Source of the DNA: Allolobophora icterica
Taxonomy: Eukaryota; Annelida; Clitellata; Crassiclitellata; Lumbricidae
Reading direction: 5' to 3'
Assembly (NCBI GenBank): GCA_963556255.1
Contig: OY744606.1
Coordinates: 77,993,141-78,057,140, forward strand
Length of the DNA stretch: 64,000 bases
Shown: one piece after another, positions 51,947 through 61,964 of the stretch
How the letters are laid out: the number at the start of each line of letters is the position of its first letter
Position numbering within the stretch: position 1 is the first letter of the stretch
The notes under the pieces: model-generated
The model's input: the letters and a program-made list of their open reading frames with translations, nothing else
Database searches by the model: none
Told to the model about the DNA's origin: nothing
Translations under genes and position numbers: made by a program

Positions 51947-53752
51947 ATGCCGGTTGATAAATTTGGAAGAGACGGTGGAGGTGGGGTGGGAGGGGGGCAG
52001 ATAAGCGCCGATGGGCTCGTCCACAAAGCGGGTGATACCATGATGGGAATTCTGTCGGCTGGAGGTTTTCGACTGACAAACGTGGGAACGCCCATGATGG
52101 AAACAGACGCCGCGACAAAGGCTTATGCAGACATCATAGATCAGGACAACTTACAAATCACCGGTGGAACGATGTCTGGTGTTCTAAAAATGGGTGGCCA
52201 CAAAGTTACTGGGCTGCCCACGGACACTCCGGGATCTGACAGTGAAGACGAGGGTTGGGATGAATTGGTGGGAGAGTCCGACGCTGCAAGTTGGAAACAA
52301 ATAACAGAGTACGCGAAAGAGCGGGCGCACCAAGCTGAGTTGTATGCAGACGGCTTAAGCTCCGAGGCAACTGGTCTCGTTAAACGTTACGCAGACGATA
52401 AGGACATTCTGCTGGACACTGCCGTCAGGCTGTACGCGGACCAGAAGGCAGCCGCGGCCGAGAACCATGCAGACCAGAAGCTGATCGATGCCAAACAGTA
52501 CACGGACGAGAAGAACGAGGTGCTGAGAGATTCCGTTAGGCAGTATGCAGGCGAAAAGGACGTTATTGTTAAAACTTACGTCAACGAGCAAGATGTTATT
52601 GTCAAGAACGCGTGTGTGCTCAAATCTGGAAGTGTAATGACTGGAAGTTTAGTCATGGGTGGCCACCGAGTAACTGGACTTCCAACAGAGATTCCAGGAT
52701 CTGATAGCGACGCAGCGAGTTGGAAACAAGTGTCAACAGCGGTCGCCGGCGCTCTATTGAGCCTCGATAGAGTTCCCACGGAGTCGTTGCACGTGGTTAA
52801 CAAACAATATGTTGATGTTCAACATATTGCTGCTAGACAGTACGCGGTCGATCAGGACACCGCGATTAATTCGGCCGTGAGGTTGTATACAGATCAAAAG
52901 ACCGCCGCCGCAAGGGGGTACGCGGACCAGAAAGCCGAAGCTGCAAAAACTTACGCCGAAGAACAAGACGCTATGGTCAGGAGCGCTTGCGTGCTTAAAG
53001 TTGGCGACGCAATGACTGGAAATTTAGCTATGGGCGGTAAGAGGGTGACTGGGCTTTACACGGGGGCCTCAACAACTAATACCGACGCGGCGAGTATCGG
53101 GCAGGTGACGAGAATTGTAACCGGCAAAATGACAAAATTAAATAAAATACCGACGGAGCCTTTGAACGTGGCCAATAAACAATATGTCGACAATCAGGCT
53201 GTTGTGGTTAAAAGGTATACAGACAGTAAAGAGGCCGCTGTAATACAGTACGTGAATAACCTCAAATTTTTAAACTACAGCGGCCACATTCCACCCCTTT
53301 CCAGTGACCTCTCCGAAACGGGTTTTAAGGCCATAGCCAACACATTTCTCGACACTAACCCACCGCATATGGCATTCAACTCAGGTGTAAGAGGTGAGTG
53401 GAGGGCCACGCCCCCTGCGAATAGAATTGTTGGGGCTTGTTTACATATTGAATGCCCGGTCCCTGTGCGGGTATGGAAAGTCAGCCTGGCTGGGAGAATT
53501 GATATTCTTGATGTCCCGCGTATATCGTCCTGGAAGATCAGTGGGGCCGTTCGGAATGGTGATGCGTTTACATATACAGACCTACTCACCTCCAACACCG
53601 TTTTGCCTAACTTTGCGCAGGAGTTTACCATCGACTCTGACACCGCATACAAAATCTACAGGCTGACGGTCCTTGGTACAGAACCAAATCTAACTACTCT
53701 TGGAATATCCCACTTCCAGATTTACACATATTTTAAAGTTGGAGACACATAA
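51947..53752 (+). CDS. Fibre-like receptor-binding protein, 601 aa
   Basis: Begins MPVDKFGR and a Gly-rich linker; I recall this N-terminal signature from Polinton fibre-like proteins, where it probably docks to the penton. Four copies of a phage-tail-fibre-like module, GxxMxGxLxMGGxxVTGL followed by SDAAS/TDAA, occur at about 28-60, 72-118, 226-262 and 350-385. Between them lie trimeric coiled-coil repeats built on YADQK/YVDxQ. The last ~140 residues form a beta-rich head with Trp and Tyr (WKVSLAGRIDILDVPRISSW) that resembles a discoidin-like fold, an inference. This is the most likely host-recognition protein. Confidence 0.85.
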   Translation: MPVDKFGRDGGGGVGGGQISADGLVHKAGDTMMGILSAGGFRLTNVGTPMMETDAATKAYADIIDQDNLQITGGTMSGVLKMGGHKVTGLPTDTPGSDSEDEGWDELVGESDAASWKQITEYAKERAHQAELYADGLSSEATGLVKRYADDKDILLDTAVRLYADQKAAAAENHADQKLIDAKQYTDEKNEVLRDSVRQYAGEKDVIVKTYVNEQDVIVKNACVLKSGSVMTGSLVMGGHRVTGLPTEIPGSDSDAASWKQVSTAVAGALLSLDRVPTESLHVVNKQYVDVQHIAARQYAVDQDTAINSAVRLYTDQKTAAARGYADQKAEAAKTYAEEQDAMVRSACVLKVGDAMTGNLAMGGKRVTGLYTGASTTNTDAASIGQVTRIVTGKMTKLNKIPTEPLNVANKQYVDNQAVVVKRYTDSKEAAVIQYVNNLKFLNYSGHIPPLSSDLSETGFKAIANTFLDTNPPHMAFNSGVRGEWRATPPANRIVGACLHIECPVPVRVWKVSLAGRIDILDVPRISSWKISGAVRNGDAFTYTDLLTSNTVLPNFAQEFTIDSDTAYKIYRLTVLGTEPNLTTLGISHFQIYTYFKVGDT

Positions 53753-53761
53753 CACTTAATA

Positions 53762-54307
53762 ATGGCCGACTCACACTACAAGATTCGGGGTTATCTCCGG
53801 CAAAAAGGAGAAACAAATATGCACAAGTACAACCTCGATGATTTGGTTGGACTAACCAACTGGGGATATACTATCCCTAAGCCCACCGCAGATATGTTAG
53901 CCGCGGTTCCCCAAATCCACATCGATTTCGTATCGGACGATTACCACAGCCGCGATATTTACACAGCGACCAAAACTGTGACTCTAAGTTCGTGGCAAAC
54001 GCTTCCATTGACCGCGGCACGCTATCCCTGTATTACGTTGCAAACTAACAATGAGACGGTCTCTTTAGACCGCGGATTCCGGAGGCTTACAACGTTTGGT
54101 GTTAGTACCGGTGATGCGTCAGTTCGCATTATTACAGCCGCGGGTAGCATCGATCGTACAGTTGACATTCAAAGTGGACAATTTGATGCATCTAGGGCAA
54201 TATTCATTCCAGGACAAACGAGTTTTCGAATTGAAGGAAAAAAGATAGGCGTTTTAAGTACTTCAACTATTGAGTTAAACGTAACGTTACTGATAGAGCA
54301 ACTATAA
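53762..54307 (+). CDS. Unknown beta-rich protein, 181 aa
   Basis: Starts 9 bp after the fibre stop. No family recognised. Composition alternates short hydrophobic strands with Thr/Ser-rich turns (ATKTVTLSSWQTLPLT, RYPCITLQTNNETV, RRLTTFGVSTG), with a single cysteine and a hydrophobic C-terminus ELNVTLLIEQL. A virion surface or fibre-accessory role is suggested only by position and predicted beta content. Confidence 0.7.
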   Translation: MADSHYKIRGYLRQKGETNMHKYNLDDLVGLTNWGYTIPKPTADMLAAVPQIHIDFVSDDYHSRDIYTATKTVTLSSWQTLPLTAARYPCITLQTNNETVSLDRGFRRLTTFGVSTGDASVRIITAAGSIDRTVDIQSGQFDASRAIFIPGQTSFRIEGKKIGVLSTSTIELNVTLLIEQL

Positions 54308-54314
54308 AAAAACT

Positions 54315-54920
54315 ATGTCTTTGTACCCAACGCTTATGGAGTCCACAATTTCGTCAGACACGACGTCGCAAACATTTCGTCTGCAGAAGATTGGCGAAAT
54401 AGAAGCATTCCTGAGGTCCGAGGCGATAAGTCGCGGACAACTGTGCAAAAAGTATAAGAGGGTTGTAGATGTGGCTAATGGGGCCTCGGCCGGCCTTGCT
54501 CTGGTTAGTCTTGGAACTGGGGTGGGTGGGGCAGCTATGTTAGCCACTGGTATTGGTTTTATTCCTGGTATTGTTCTAGAGAGTTTAGCCATAGCGACGA
54601 GTTTTCTGGATATTATTGGAAATGTTGTTAGTAGAAGTTTTGTTGCTAAAGCTTCAAAACACGATGAAATTTGTATTTTGGCGGAAAGTAAGCTAAACAC
54701 AGTTCATGACCATATTTCTAAGGCTTTGGAAGACACTGCTATTAGCGATGAAGAGTATAAGCTTATTCTGGGAGAGGAGGAGAAATATAGAACGATGAAA
54801 CGTGATATACAAAGCAAGAATGGAAAAAAAGAGTTGCCGAGTCAAAGCAAAGACCAGATGGTGGCAGAACTAATCAAGAAACTAACCAGCGCTGGGTCTT
54901 CTCCGCGAACCACGATATAA
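54315..54920 (+). CDS. Conserved Polinton membrane protein, 201 aa, unknown function
   Basis: The N-terminal helix (FRLQKIGEIEAFLRSEAISR) leads to a basic patch KKYKR, then a long Gly/Ala-rich hydrophobic hairpin at about 52-104 (ASAGLALVSLGTGVGGAAML ... SLAIATSFLDIIGNVV). A cytosolic-looking part with KASKHDEICILAESKLNTV and DHISKALEDTAISDEEYKLI follows. I recall proteins with the same order in other Polintons but know no function. It is the last gene of the element. Confidence 0.75.
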   Translation: MSLYPTLMESTISSDTTSQTFRLQKIGEIEAFLRSEAISRGQLCKKYKRVVDVANGASAGLALVSLGTGVGGAAMLATGIGFIPGIVLESLAIATSFLDIIGNVVSRSFVAKASKHDEICILAESKLNTVHDHISKALEDTAISDEEYKLILGEEEKYRTMKRDIQSKNGKKELPSQSKDQMVAELIKKLTSAGSSPRTTI

Positions 54921-55004
54921 AAATTTTCGTCGTAGGCGGTTGGAGTAGTGAGTCTGTTGTTGTTCCCAGTGCGCCACCAGCATATTATTAGGAGGGGGTC
55001 AACA

Positions 55005-55530
55005 TTTTGCCGACGTTTCGTAGTAGTGTCACATCCATATTTAGCTTCTAATAATGCGGAAGGCTTATTTTTTCTAATTTACAACGAAATTTACAGGGGG
55101 TCCAAATTTGGCAAACGGTCCCGAAGTCATGCCACACCCTCATTATACCGCAGAATGCTTGATTTTTCTAATTTATAACGAAATTTATGGGGGGTCCAAA
55201 TTTGGCAAACGGTCCCGAAGTCATGCCACACCCGCATTATACCGCAGAATGTTTGATTTTTTCTAATTTATAACGAAATATATGGGGGGTCCAAATTTGG
55301 CAACCGGTCCCGAAATGATACCACACCCGCATTATACCGCGGAATGTTTGATTTTTTCTAATTTATAACGAAATATATGGGGGGTCCAAATTTGGCAACC
55401 GGTCCCGAAATGATACCACACCCGCATTATACCGCGGAATGTTTGATTTTTTCTAATTTATAACGAAATATATGGGGGGTCCAAATTTGGCAACCGGTCC
55501 CGAAATGATACCACACCCGCATTATGCTGC
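55005..55530. repeat. 95-bp tandem repeat inside the provirus
   Basis: Five copies plus a partial one. The phrase GGTCCAAATTTGGCAA recurs every 94-95 bp (about 55099, 55193, 55288, 55383, 55478). The last three copies are nearly identical. It carries TCTAATTTATAACGAAAT and CCCGAA(G/A)TGATACCACACC. It lies after the last gene. Confidence 0.95.
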
Positions 55531-56665
55531 AAAAGGCCTATCGAATGTACTATGTTTAGCCTTTTTCTGTTATGTGCTTTAGTAAATATACACCACAGAT
55601 AAACGAATGATCTTTCTTGCGCGGTAAACATGCTGTTTAACCCATTTTCGCGCTGACTGACCCCTTTTTGAAGTGAATATAGGTTTTCCAGGTCGCTTTA
55701 AAAATTTATGTTCGTTCGGAAATGACTATAGACAGTGTGCTAAACCACATGTTTTTATGATATATAGACAATGCAACAGCCACAAGGTTAACGAGCACAG
55801 CAAAAACCACGGTAATTCCATACCCGCATTTATCTGAACTGGACTGCTTAAAAAATAGCAGTGGGCTCAAAAAGCCCGACGACCTGGCAACACATTTTCA
55901 GCCTTTCGATAAACAGACTCATTCAGTCTATTACTTTTTACATAGCAGTCCATATATTGTAGTGCTGCAGACTTTCAAGCAAACGTGGTTAAGCAACGTT
56001 TCAAGCAACACAATGACACCGATGATTACACTCGTTTTTATTAGGCGGAGCCACCGCAACCAGAAACAAGAGAATAAATAACTTGAATACATAACTAGAA
56101 TAAATAACTAGAACGAGGTGCAATTGAGAGGAAGCTCGAGAGAGTGGCTCTGACACAGATGAAAGTCTTCTGAGCCACTTAAAACCTTGTAATGTTATGT
56201 TATGTTATGTTAAATAGAGGTTTATATGTTATTAAACAGAAAGCGGTGCACTGCTTCATTATAACGGTTATAAATATATTAATAACCTACTACATATATA
56301 CAAACATATATACATACATACGAGCACTCTACATCTGATTAACGGCATGATCAGTGGTTAATAGTTCTGTTGTGCGCGAGGCCTCATATAGGCTTATAAA
56401 CACATTCCATGGCTAAAAGCAACGATGAATGGTTGTTACTGACCTAGATTGCGCGAACTAATGCGCGAGAGACTGTAAACAACAGGTGCGGGATCAGGCA
56501 GTGTATAGACTACATCAATTACTTGGCACGCACACTTCCCTTCCCTTTTAGTTGATGGTGTTATTGAGCCATTTATCAGCGCCGGCTGCTGGTTCGTGTG
56601 CCAGACAAGCCTACGAATCCTTGATTAACATGTCTGAATAGACAACAGGATGGGCTTAAATAATG
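55531..56665. other. Non-coding right arm of the provirus
   Basis: No open frame with coding character. Contains a short (TTATG)n run at 56190-56212. It could hold replication or packaging signals; none is recognisable. Confidence 0.6.
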
Positions 56666-56914
56666 AGGCACAGCTTTAAAGCCAATCTGTTTATAAGGGC
56701 TAGTTGGTCACGAGAAGGCTTGGATGCACTGGCTTCCCACCCCATAAAATACGCTCTAGTAAATCGAAAAAACGACTCGTAGATATGTCTAGATTTTTCA
56801 GCGTAATATGAATTATGTCATTATAAGCCACCACGGCTTCTGAGGCGCCTTAAAAGTGGTGTCCCCTTATTTTAAAAGGCGGTGGCGGCTTGTAAGCACT
56901 AGTACACATCTACT
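56666..56914. repeat. Right terminal inverted repeat
   Basis: Reverse complement of the left repeat, ending CTAGTACACATCTACT, followed by the CCTTT duplication at 56915-56919. Confidence 0.95.
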
Positions 56915-56919
56915 CCTTT

Positions 56920-58944
56920 AATAATATTTAAAGCGCCATCATAGAACTATAATAATAGGCCTACGACGCTAACATGGCTTGATTTAAAAAGTAATGCAGT
57001 TGTAAATCTCCGAAATATCTCAGCGCCACACAAAATTAAGCCACGTCAGATGGACAAGAATTATCACCGGCGCTATATTAAATCAAGTCCGCAATAGGCT
57101 GCCTTGTCCGTCCCGGTGCCAGGTCAGATTCCGGGAAGGTCAAGCCGAGAAAAAGTAACGCAAAGTAGGCCTAACTAACTTTTTTACGTTACAGTTACCC
57201 AGGGTGAGAATTGTCGGGGGGTTGGCGGGGGGCTGAACCCCCCTACTAGTCTTTCTTAGAACCCCATAGTAAAGTCTTCATTGCACACCCTAACTCCAGA
57301 TGAATCAAAGGCTAACCCCCCACAGTCTTTTTTCTACAATTCTCATAATGCAGTTACCTTATGAAAGTATATAATTAGCTATAGCGCTCTGCGTTACTTT
57401 GGTAGAAAGTAACTAGTTACCCAAAAGTTACCGTAAAATAGTATAGTTACAGTAACGCGTTACAGGTAACGCACGTACACTGGGGATGTGGCTCGATTGG
57501 CCTACATAGTTTGTCCCAGCTAGGCCTATAGGCATAGCTATTATAAAGATTCATGAACAAGATGTTAGTCTTAGAGTTAAAATATTTCAAGAGTAACGAC
57601 AACTAATTATCCTCTGACATGTAGCTATTATCTTCAATCAATCCAATCAATCAATCAATTCTTTATTAATGCCATTAGAAAACACAGCAAAATCAACATG
57701 ACGATTAATGCGCTATGCATTAGCAACAAAAGGAGACCTAGAAAGGATAATGAACCGGTAACTAGGGCCACCTAAGTATTCATTGCCAATACAATTATAT
57801 TAATGTCAATGTAAAATCTGACAGCTGCAGAGCGCGTGAGAATTATTAACGCGCCATATAACTCGACCCGTTACTACGCTTTATGTGTATTATCCATCGA
57901 TATCTAGGTCTAAATATAGATATCGATGGTATTATCTTGCAAAGGAATCTTGTAACACATCATCTGTTATATATAATAGGTCGTTGGTGGTGAACCATAA
58001 AAATATATCATATGATTGCGTGAGTGATACATAATCGTTGGCGGTTTTATTTTTCTAATGGGGCGGTGTCAGTAAGTGCGGCAAGCAAATATTGGTAATT
58101 TATCCAGATGTTTTTAATGCACATTTGAGCTTACTACGCGGCACTAAGCTAAGCGTTAACGACGGCTATTTAACGCTATTATTCTGCATAGTTTGGTACT
58201 TTCGCAATGGAGAGTTATACGAGTAAACAGACATAAACAACTGTTGCGGAAAACTTTTCTCGTGATTTATATTGCGCTTCAATAGGTGCAAACGCTATTA
58301 GACGCACTTTATGTAGCGCTAGAGTTTACATTTAGCTAAACTTGACACAGTGACGTAGTATAAATATTGCCAAATGAAACGGATCTTTGCCCAGAATTGA
58401 ACTGAACCTGGATTTATCCATAGCGATTTATGCATGATTATTTTATGCCGTGTAAGATGGACTCTATTGATGCCTTGTGCAATACGATAAAGGCGCTTCA
58501 CAACTTTCTAGCTTAGGTTTTTCCTTATTGTTTACGATAAACGGTATTACATAATTATTTACAGCCACTTTTTGACTTACCTTGTGCTTGTATGTTATTC
58601 ATGATTTGTAAGGATATTTTTGATGATGGTAGTCATAGGGCAGTGCTTGCATCTAAATAATTTGCGTAAATGTGGACATGTGTTGCCAGTATATAAGCTG
58701 ATATCCCCGATGCAGCTTCTGTGTGGCGAGGAGAAAGTTAAGAGGATTACATGACTCAAGTAGAAATTTCAGATATTAATGTTATATTACAAATGTAGTG
58801 TGGCCCGATAGGAATTAATTTGATGCTACTGTGAATTTTTAGCTAAGTGGACCTATATAACGCTGTTGTTTCATGATTTTCAGGGTTTGCCTCAAGATTC
58901 CTGTGAACAGCAGCTTGCTTCTGCATTAGACAGAAATTTCAAGA
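56920..58944. other. Intergenic region and 5' flank of PRCP
   Basis: Contains a hAT-type MITE (57200-57350) and short TAACGTTACAGTTAC phrases around it. No gene is seen. The promoter of PRCP presumably lies at its right end, and an upstream non-coding exon is possible. Confidence 0.6.
57200..57350. mobile_element. hAT-type MITE (151 bp)
   Basis: Termini CAGGGTGAGAATTGTC and CTACAATTCTCATAATG with a perfect 8-bp duplication CAGTTACC. It is an inverted copy of the family at 19971. Confidence 0.88.
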
Positions 58945-59106
58945 ATGCTGGGTCAACATTCCATCGTTTTCCTATCTCTGTTGATTCTGGCAGAGATGAG
59001 TGGTAGTCTGGCCTTTTACCGATCAGCCCTGAGAAGACGTGCAGTTTCAGAGCAACGTGGAAATGTGCCAACGCAAGATTTCCTAACTCTGTACATACAG
59101 CAGCCG
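58945..59106 (+). CDS. PRCP: PRCP exon 1, signal peptide
   Basis: Lysosomal Pro-X carboxypeptidase (peptidase family S28) removes a C-terminal residue after proline, for example from angiotensin and kinin peptides in vertebrates. Exon 1 has a signal peptide (IVFLSLLILAEMSGSLA, about residues 4-23), a basic propeptide-like stretch and the conserved LTLYIQQP. The donor is CCG|GTAGAA, phase 0, and joins to VDHFG in the next exon, recreating the family's QQPVDHF motif. Confidence 0.88.
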
Positions 59107-59284
59107 GTAGAACTCATTTTGGAACTTTGATCGTTGTTTTATCATTTCATCATTTATTTTTATTGTTGTGGTGGGGGTTTGTTGTGTTAATTTGCCTGTC
59201 GGCTCTTGACCCAAGGCTTGAATCTTGCTCTCCTGTTTATATTGTTTGCCAGGCCAAAGAAACTTTGTCCGGTTGTCAGATTTC

Positions 59285-59460
59285 TTGTTCCGCAGATCTA
59301 GCCTATCGTAATCGTAATCTAGAAATTTCTACAGTGCCCACAAAAGCGAAGTCGCGGGAACCAGCTTATTCACAGGCGCTCAATCAAATCAGAATCGTTA
59401 GGCAGGGTGGATGGGTGAAATCAGTTCCAGGTCAAGATCCAAAGGGTCAGTCAGGCAGAC
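59285..59460 (-). mobile_element. Dispersed SINE-like repeat in PRCP intron 1
   Basis: Inverted copy of the repeat at 7290-7445 (GTGAATAAGCTGGTTCCCGC, GGCGCT, and the Gln/Asp-type TTTGGATCTTGACCTGGAAC segment). Confidence 0.7.
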
Positions 59461-59539
59461 AGTCAGACGGCTAATGAGGGTTGTGCTTGGGGTCGGAACG
59501 GTGAGTGAGGTAAGGGAAGAGGATGAATCAGGATAAGAC

Positions 59540-59790
59540 TTGTGAAAGAGCAATGTTTTCTGTTTTGAATGGAAGACCTGGGGAGAGGTATGTAACATTT
59601 CGCAACCGAGTCATCCAATTGCCTTTCTCTAGAACTGCTGTTTGTGAACGAGCTTTATCAGTTGCTGGACCTAATTTTCGGAACTCTCTCCCTGTGTCTG
59701 TTCGTTCTGCTCAGTCGCTTTTGTCATTTCATTCGCATCTTACGATTGCATATCCACCAAAGAATTCCTCATTGTTTTGGTAGACTGACC
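59540..59790 (+). pseudogene. LINE 3' fragment in PRCP intron 1
   Basis: Encodes YVTFRNRVIQLPFSRTAVCE then RALSVAGPNFRNSLPVSVRS, the C-terminal end of a CR1/jockey-like LINE ORF2, with a stop shortly after. No flanking duplication is resolved. Confidence 0.75.
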
Positions 59791-60152
59791 TTTGGGTCCT
59801 TTTAGCTACCTGAGCAGGCAGCCATCATTATTAATATTTATTATTAACACTTTAACAATGAGAGTGTACTAAAAGCGACTGGGAAACCAGTGCTGCTTGT
59901 TGTTGAAGTGTTAATTATGTCATCATGTTGTGCTAATTCCTGATTTGACCCCAAAGTGTGGGGAGTGGATGAACGATGAGTTTTCAATTGTTTTTGTTAA
60001 ACAAAATCAGTGAAAGCAAAAGTTACTGCCAAGCTGGTGCTAATGAATTATGTCTTTCTTGGTCCAAACTCCCAGCTCATACTTGTCCCACACATGACAC
60101 CGATTGCTTAGAGCGCTCGTCTTGTAGTGCGAAGGCAAAGTGTAGGTTCAAG

Positions 60153-60484
60153 CAGTGCCGGCCTTAGGATATTTCGGGCCCCATGCAGAACATAGTACTG
60201 TACGGGCCCCATGACACATGTCAAAGATGTTCTTCATTACTAATCCTTTTATTTTAGTAGCTTGTTAACAAGTACAAGTCAAATTTAACTAGCCTATACA
60301 CGAGAATTTTGGGATATAGAGGAAGTTGACTTTTATTTTATTGGCAAAAAGGAAGATTGAATCAAAACCATAATATTGTTATTAGGTTGTCTTGTTCATA
60401 TTAATTTTCTGTGACATTTTCAGGCCCCCTAAGTTGCAGGCCCCGTGCGACCGCACGGTTCGCACGCCCCTAAGGCCGGCACTG
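60153..60484. mobile_element. hAT-type MITE (332 bp) in PRCP intron 1
   Basis: Termini CAGTGCCGGCCTTAGG and CCTAAGGCCGGCACTG are perfect inverted repeats, flanked by GTTCAAG on both sides (7 bases, an eighth ambiguous). The interior is GGGCCCC-rich near both ends. Confidence 0.85.
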
Positions 60485-60738
60485 GTTCAAGCCTCCTCTG
60501 AGACAGTTACTGTGTAGGACTCAAGCATGTCCTTCGCTCACAACTGTTGAGGACCATCAGTCGATGCTTGATCATTAGGTAGTGGTGACTAATAAATGCT
60601 TATTAATGTTAATAATAATAGTAATACTGGAATTAGTCTTAACTTGTGAAATAGTGATTGTCTTGGGGTGTGGTAAAATGTCAGTTCCAATGTTCGAGGG
60701 CCAGCTTATGTTGACGTGCAGTTTTTGTGTTTTCTTAG

Positions 60739-60879
60739 GTCGATCATTTTGGTTACACCAATCAGGATACGTTCCGTCAACGTTATTTAGTGGTGGACAA
60801 GTACTGGGCCAGAAATGATGCTCCAATATTCTTCTACGCTGGAAATGAAGGCGACATCGTTTGGTTTATGAACAATACG
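60739..60879 (+). CDS. PRCP: PRCP exon 2
   Basis: Encodes VDHFGYTNQDTFRQRYLVVD, then KYWARNDAPIFFYAGNEGDI and VWFMNNT, matching the S28 consensus (P)IFFYTGNEGDIE-F-NNTG. The acceptor is TTCTTAG and the donor is ACG|GTATTT. Phase 0 at both ends. Confidence 0.95.
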
Positions 60880-60884
60880 GTATT

Positions 60885-61170
60885 TGAAAAATAATTCTAC
60901 AGCGGAAACTCTTTTAACACTGTCTTTGGAATGATTCTACAGTGGAACCCCCTTTTAATTCTGTCTTTCAAATGCTTCTATAGTGGAAACCCTTTTAACA
61001 CTGTCTTTGAAATGATTCTACTGTGGAATCCCTTTTTTACACTGTCTGGAATTATTTTACAGTAGAATCCTCTTTTTAAACTGCCTTTGGAATGCTTCTA
61101 CTGCGGAACTCCTGTTTAGGACAGCCTTTGGAATGATCCTACAGTGGAACCCCTTTCAACACTGCCTTTG
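60885..61170. repeat. ~47-bp tandem repeat in PRCP intron 2
   Basis: About six copies of TTCTACAGTGGAACCCCTTTTAACACTGTCTTTGGAATGA with substitutions, starting six bases after the exon 2 donor. Confidence 0.9.
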
Positions 61171-61372
61171 GAAGCTGTATCAAGCTTTGTATTTTTATTA
61201 TATTTAGTTGTGCATGTCAACTGCTTATAATGCTTGTGTCCCAATCTACATGTAACTCTGAGTAAGTAATGAGTAATGCGTATATATGTAAATACCTCTA
61301 TGTATACATATGTATACATTTTGATATATACATGTATAGTTGAATTAATGATTAATATGATCTTGTTTGCAG

Positions 61373-61474
61373 GGTTTAATGTTCGACTGGGCTCCTGAAT
61401 TTAAAGCTATGCTTGTCTTTGCTGAGCACAGATACTATGGCGAATCTTTGCCTTATGGCCCCGACTCCTACAAA
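61373..61474 (+). CDS. PRCP: PRCP exon 3
   Basis: Encodes GLMFDWAPEFKAMLVFAEHR and YYGESLPYGPDSYK, the family's (L)VFAEHRYYG(E/K)S-P-G motif. The acceptor is TTTGCAG and the donor is AAA|GTAAGT. Phase 0 at both ends. Confidence 0.95.
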
Positions 61475-61626
61475 GTAAGTGAACATAAATAGTGACTCTA
61501 TTTAACTATTAAACTATTCTGTTTAACTATTTAATTTTAGATAGTGATTCTGTATAACTATTTAACAGTAAATAGTGATTGATGCCTTGTGCAATAGAAG
61601 TTACTAATTACAATTGTTGCTTGTAG

Positions 61627-61808
61627 GATCTGAAGCACCTTGGCTATTTGTCGGCCGAGCAGGCTCTTGCTGACTTTGCGGTTTTGATAGACCAGATAAA
61701 GAGCAACGTTACAGGAGCCAAGAACAGTCCGGTTGTTGCGTTTGGAGGGTCCTACGGTGGTATGCTGGCGTCCTGGTTTCGCATGAAATATCCACACAGC
61801 GTTGTTGG
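61627..61808 (+). CDS. PRCP: PRCP exon 4, catalytic serine
   Basis: Encodes [20 protein letters not shown], then [20 protein letters not shown] and PHSVV. The nucleophile is the serine of GGSYGG, residue 177 by summing exons, close to its position in vertebrate PRCP. The acceptor is TTGTAG and the donor is TTGG|GTAACT. Phase is 0 in and 2 out. Confidence 0.96.
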
Positions 61809-61964
61809 GTAACTGAATGCAGTTTCTCTGTTTGACATATCTGGTAATATTGTTTTCAGTTGTATGTATGTATTTTTGTAAGTATTTTTGCATTTTGTAT
61901 ATAATGCATTTTTTCTGTTTGACTTATCTGTAGCATTGTTTTCAGTTGTATGTATGTATTTTTG

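Larger units (their letters stand above)
40185..56914. mobile_element. Polinton/Maverick (adintovirus-type) provirus, 16.73 kb
   Basis: A complete integrated element. It has 249-bp terminal inverted repeats, a short target duplication, and the full Polinton gene set: protein-primed polymerase, integrase, packaging ATPase, adenain-like protease, penton and double jelly-roll capsid protein. Fibre-like, pVI-like and phospholipase genes make it adenovirus-like in virion design, as in adintoviruses. Nearly all genes are on the plus strand; integrase and the phospholipase gene are on the minus strand. All frames are open and the repeats differ at about seven sites by eye, so the insertion looks young. 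Whether it makes particles cannot be told from sequence. Confidence 0.95.

Noticed and set aside
41028..54700. Minus-strand open frames opposite the provirus genes
   Set aside because: Shadows of the plus-strand genes in high-coding-density DNA, without motifs.
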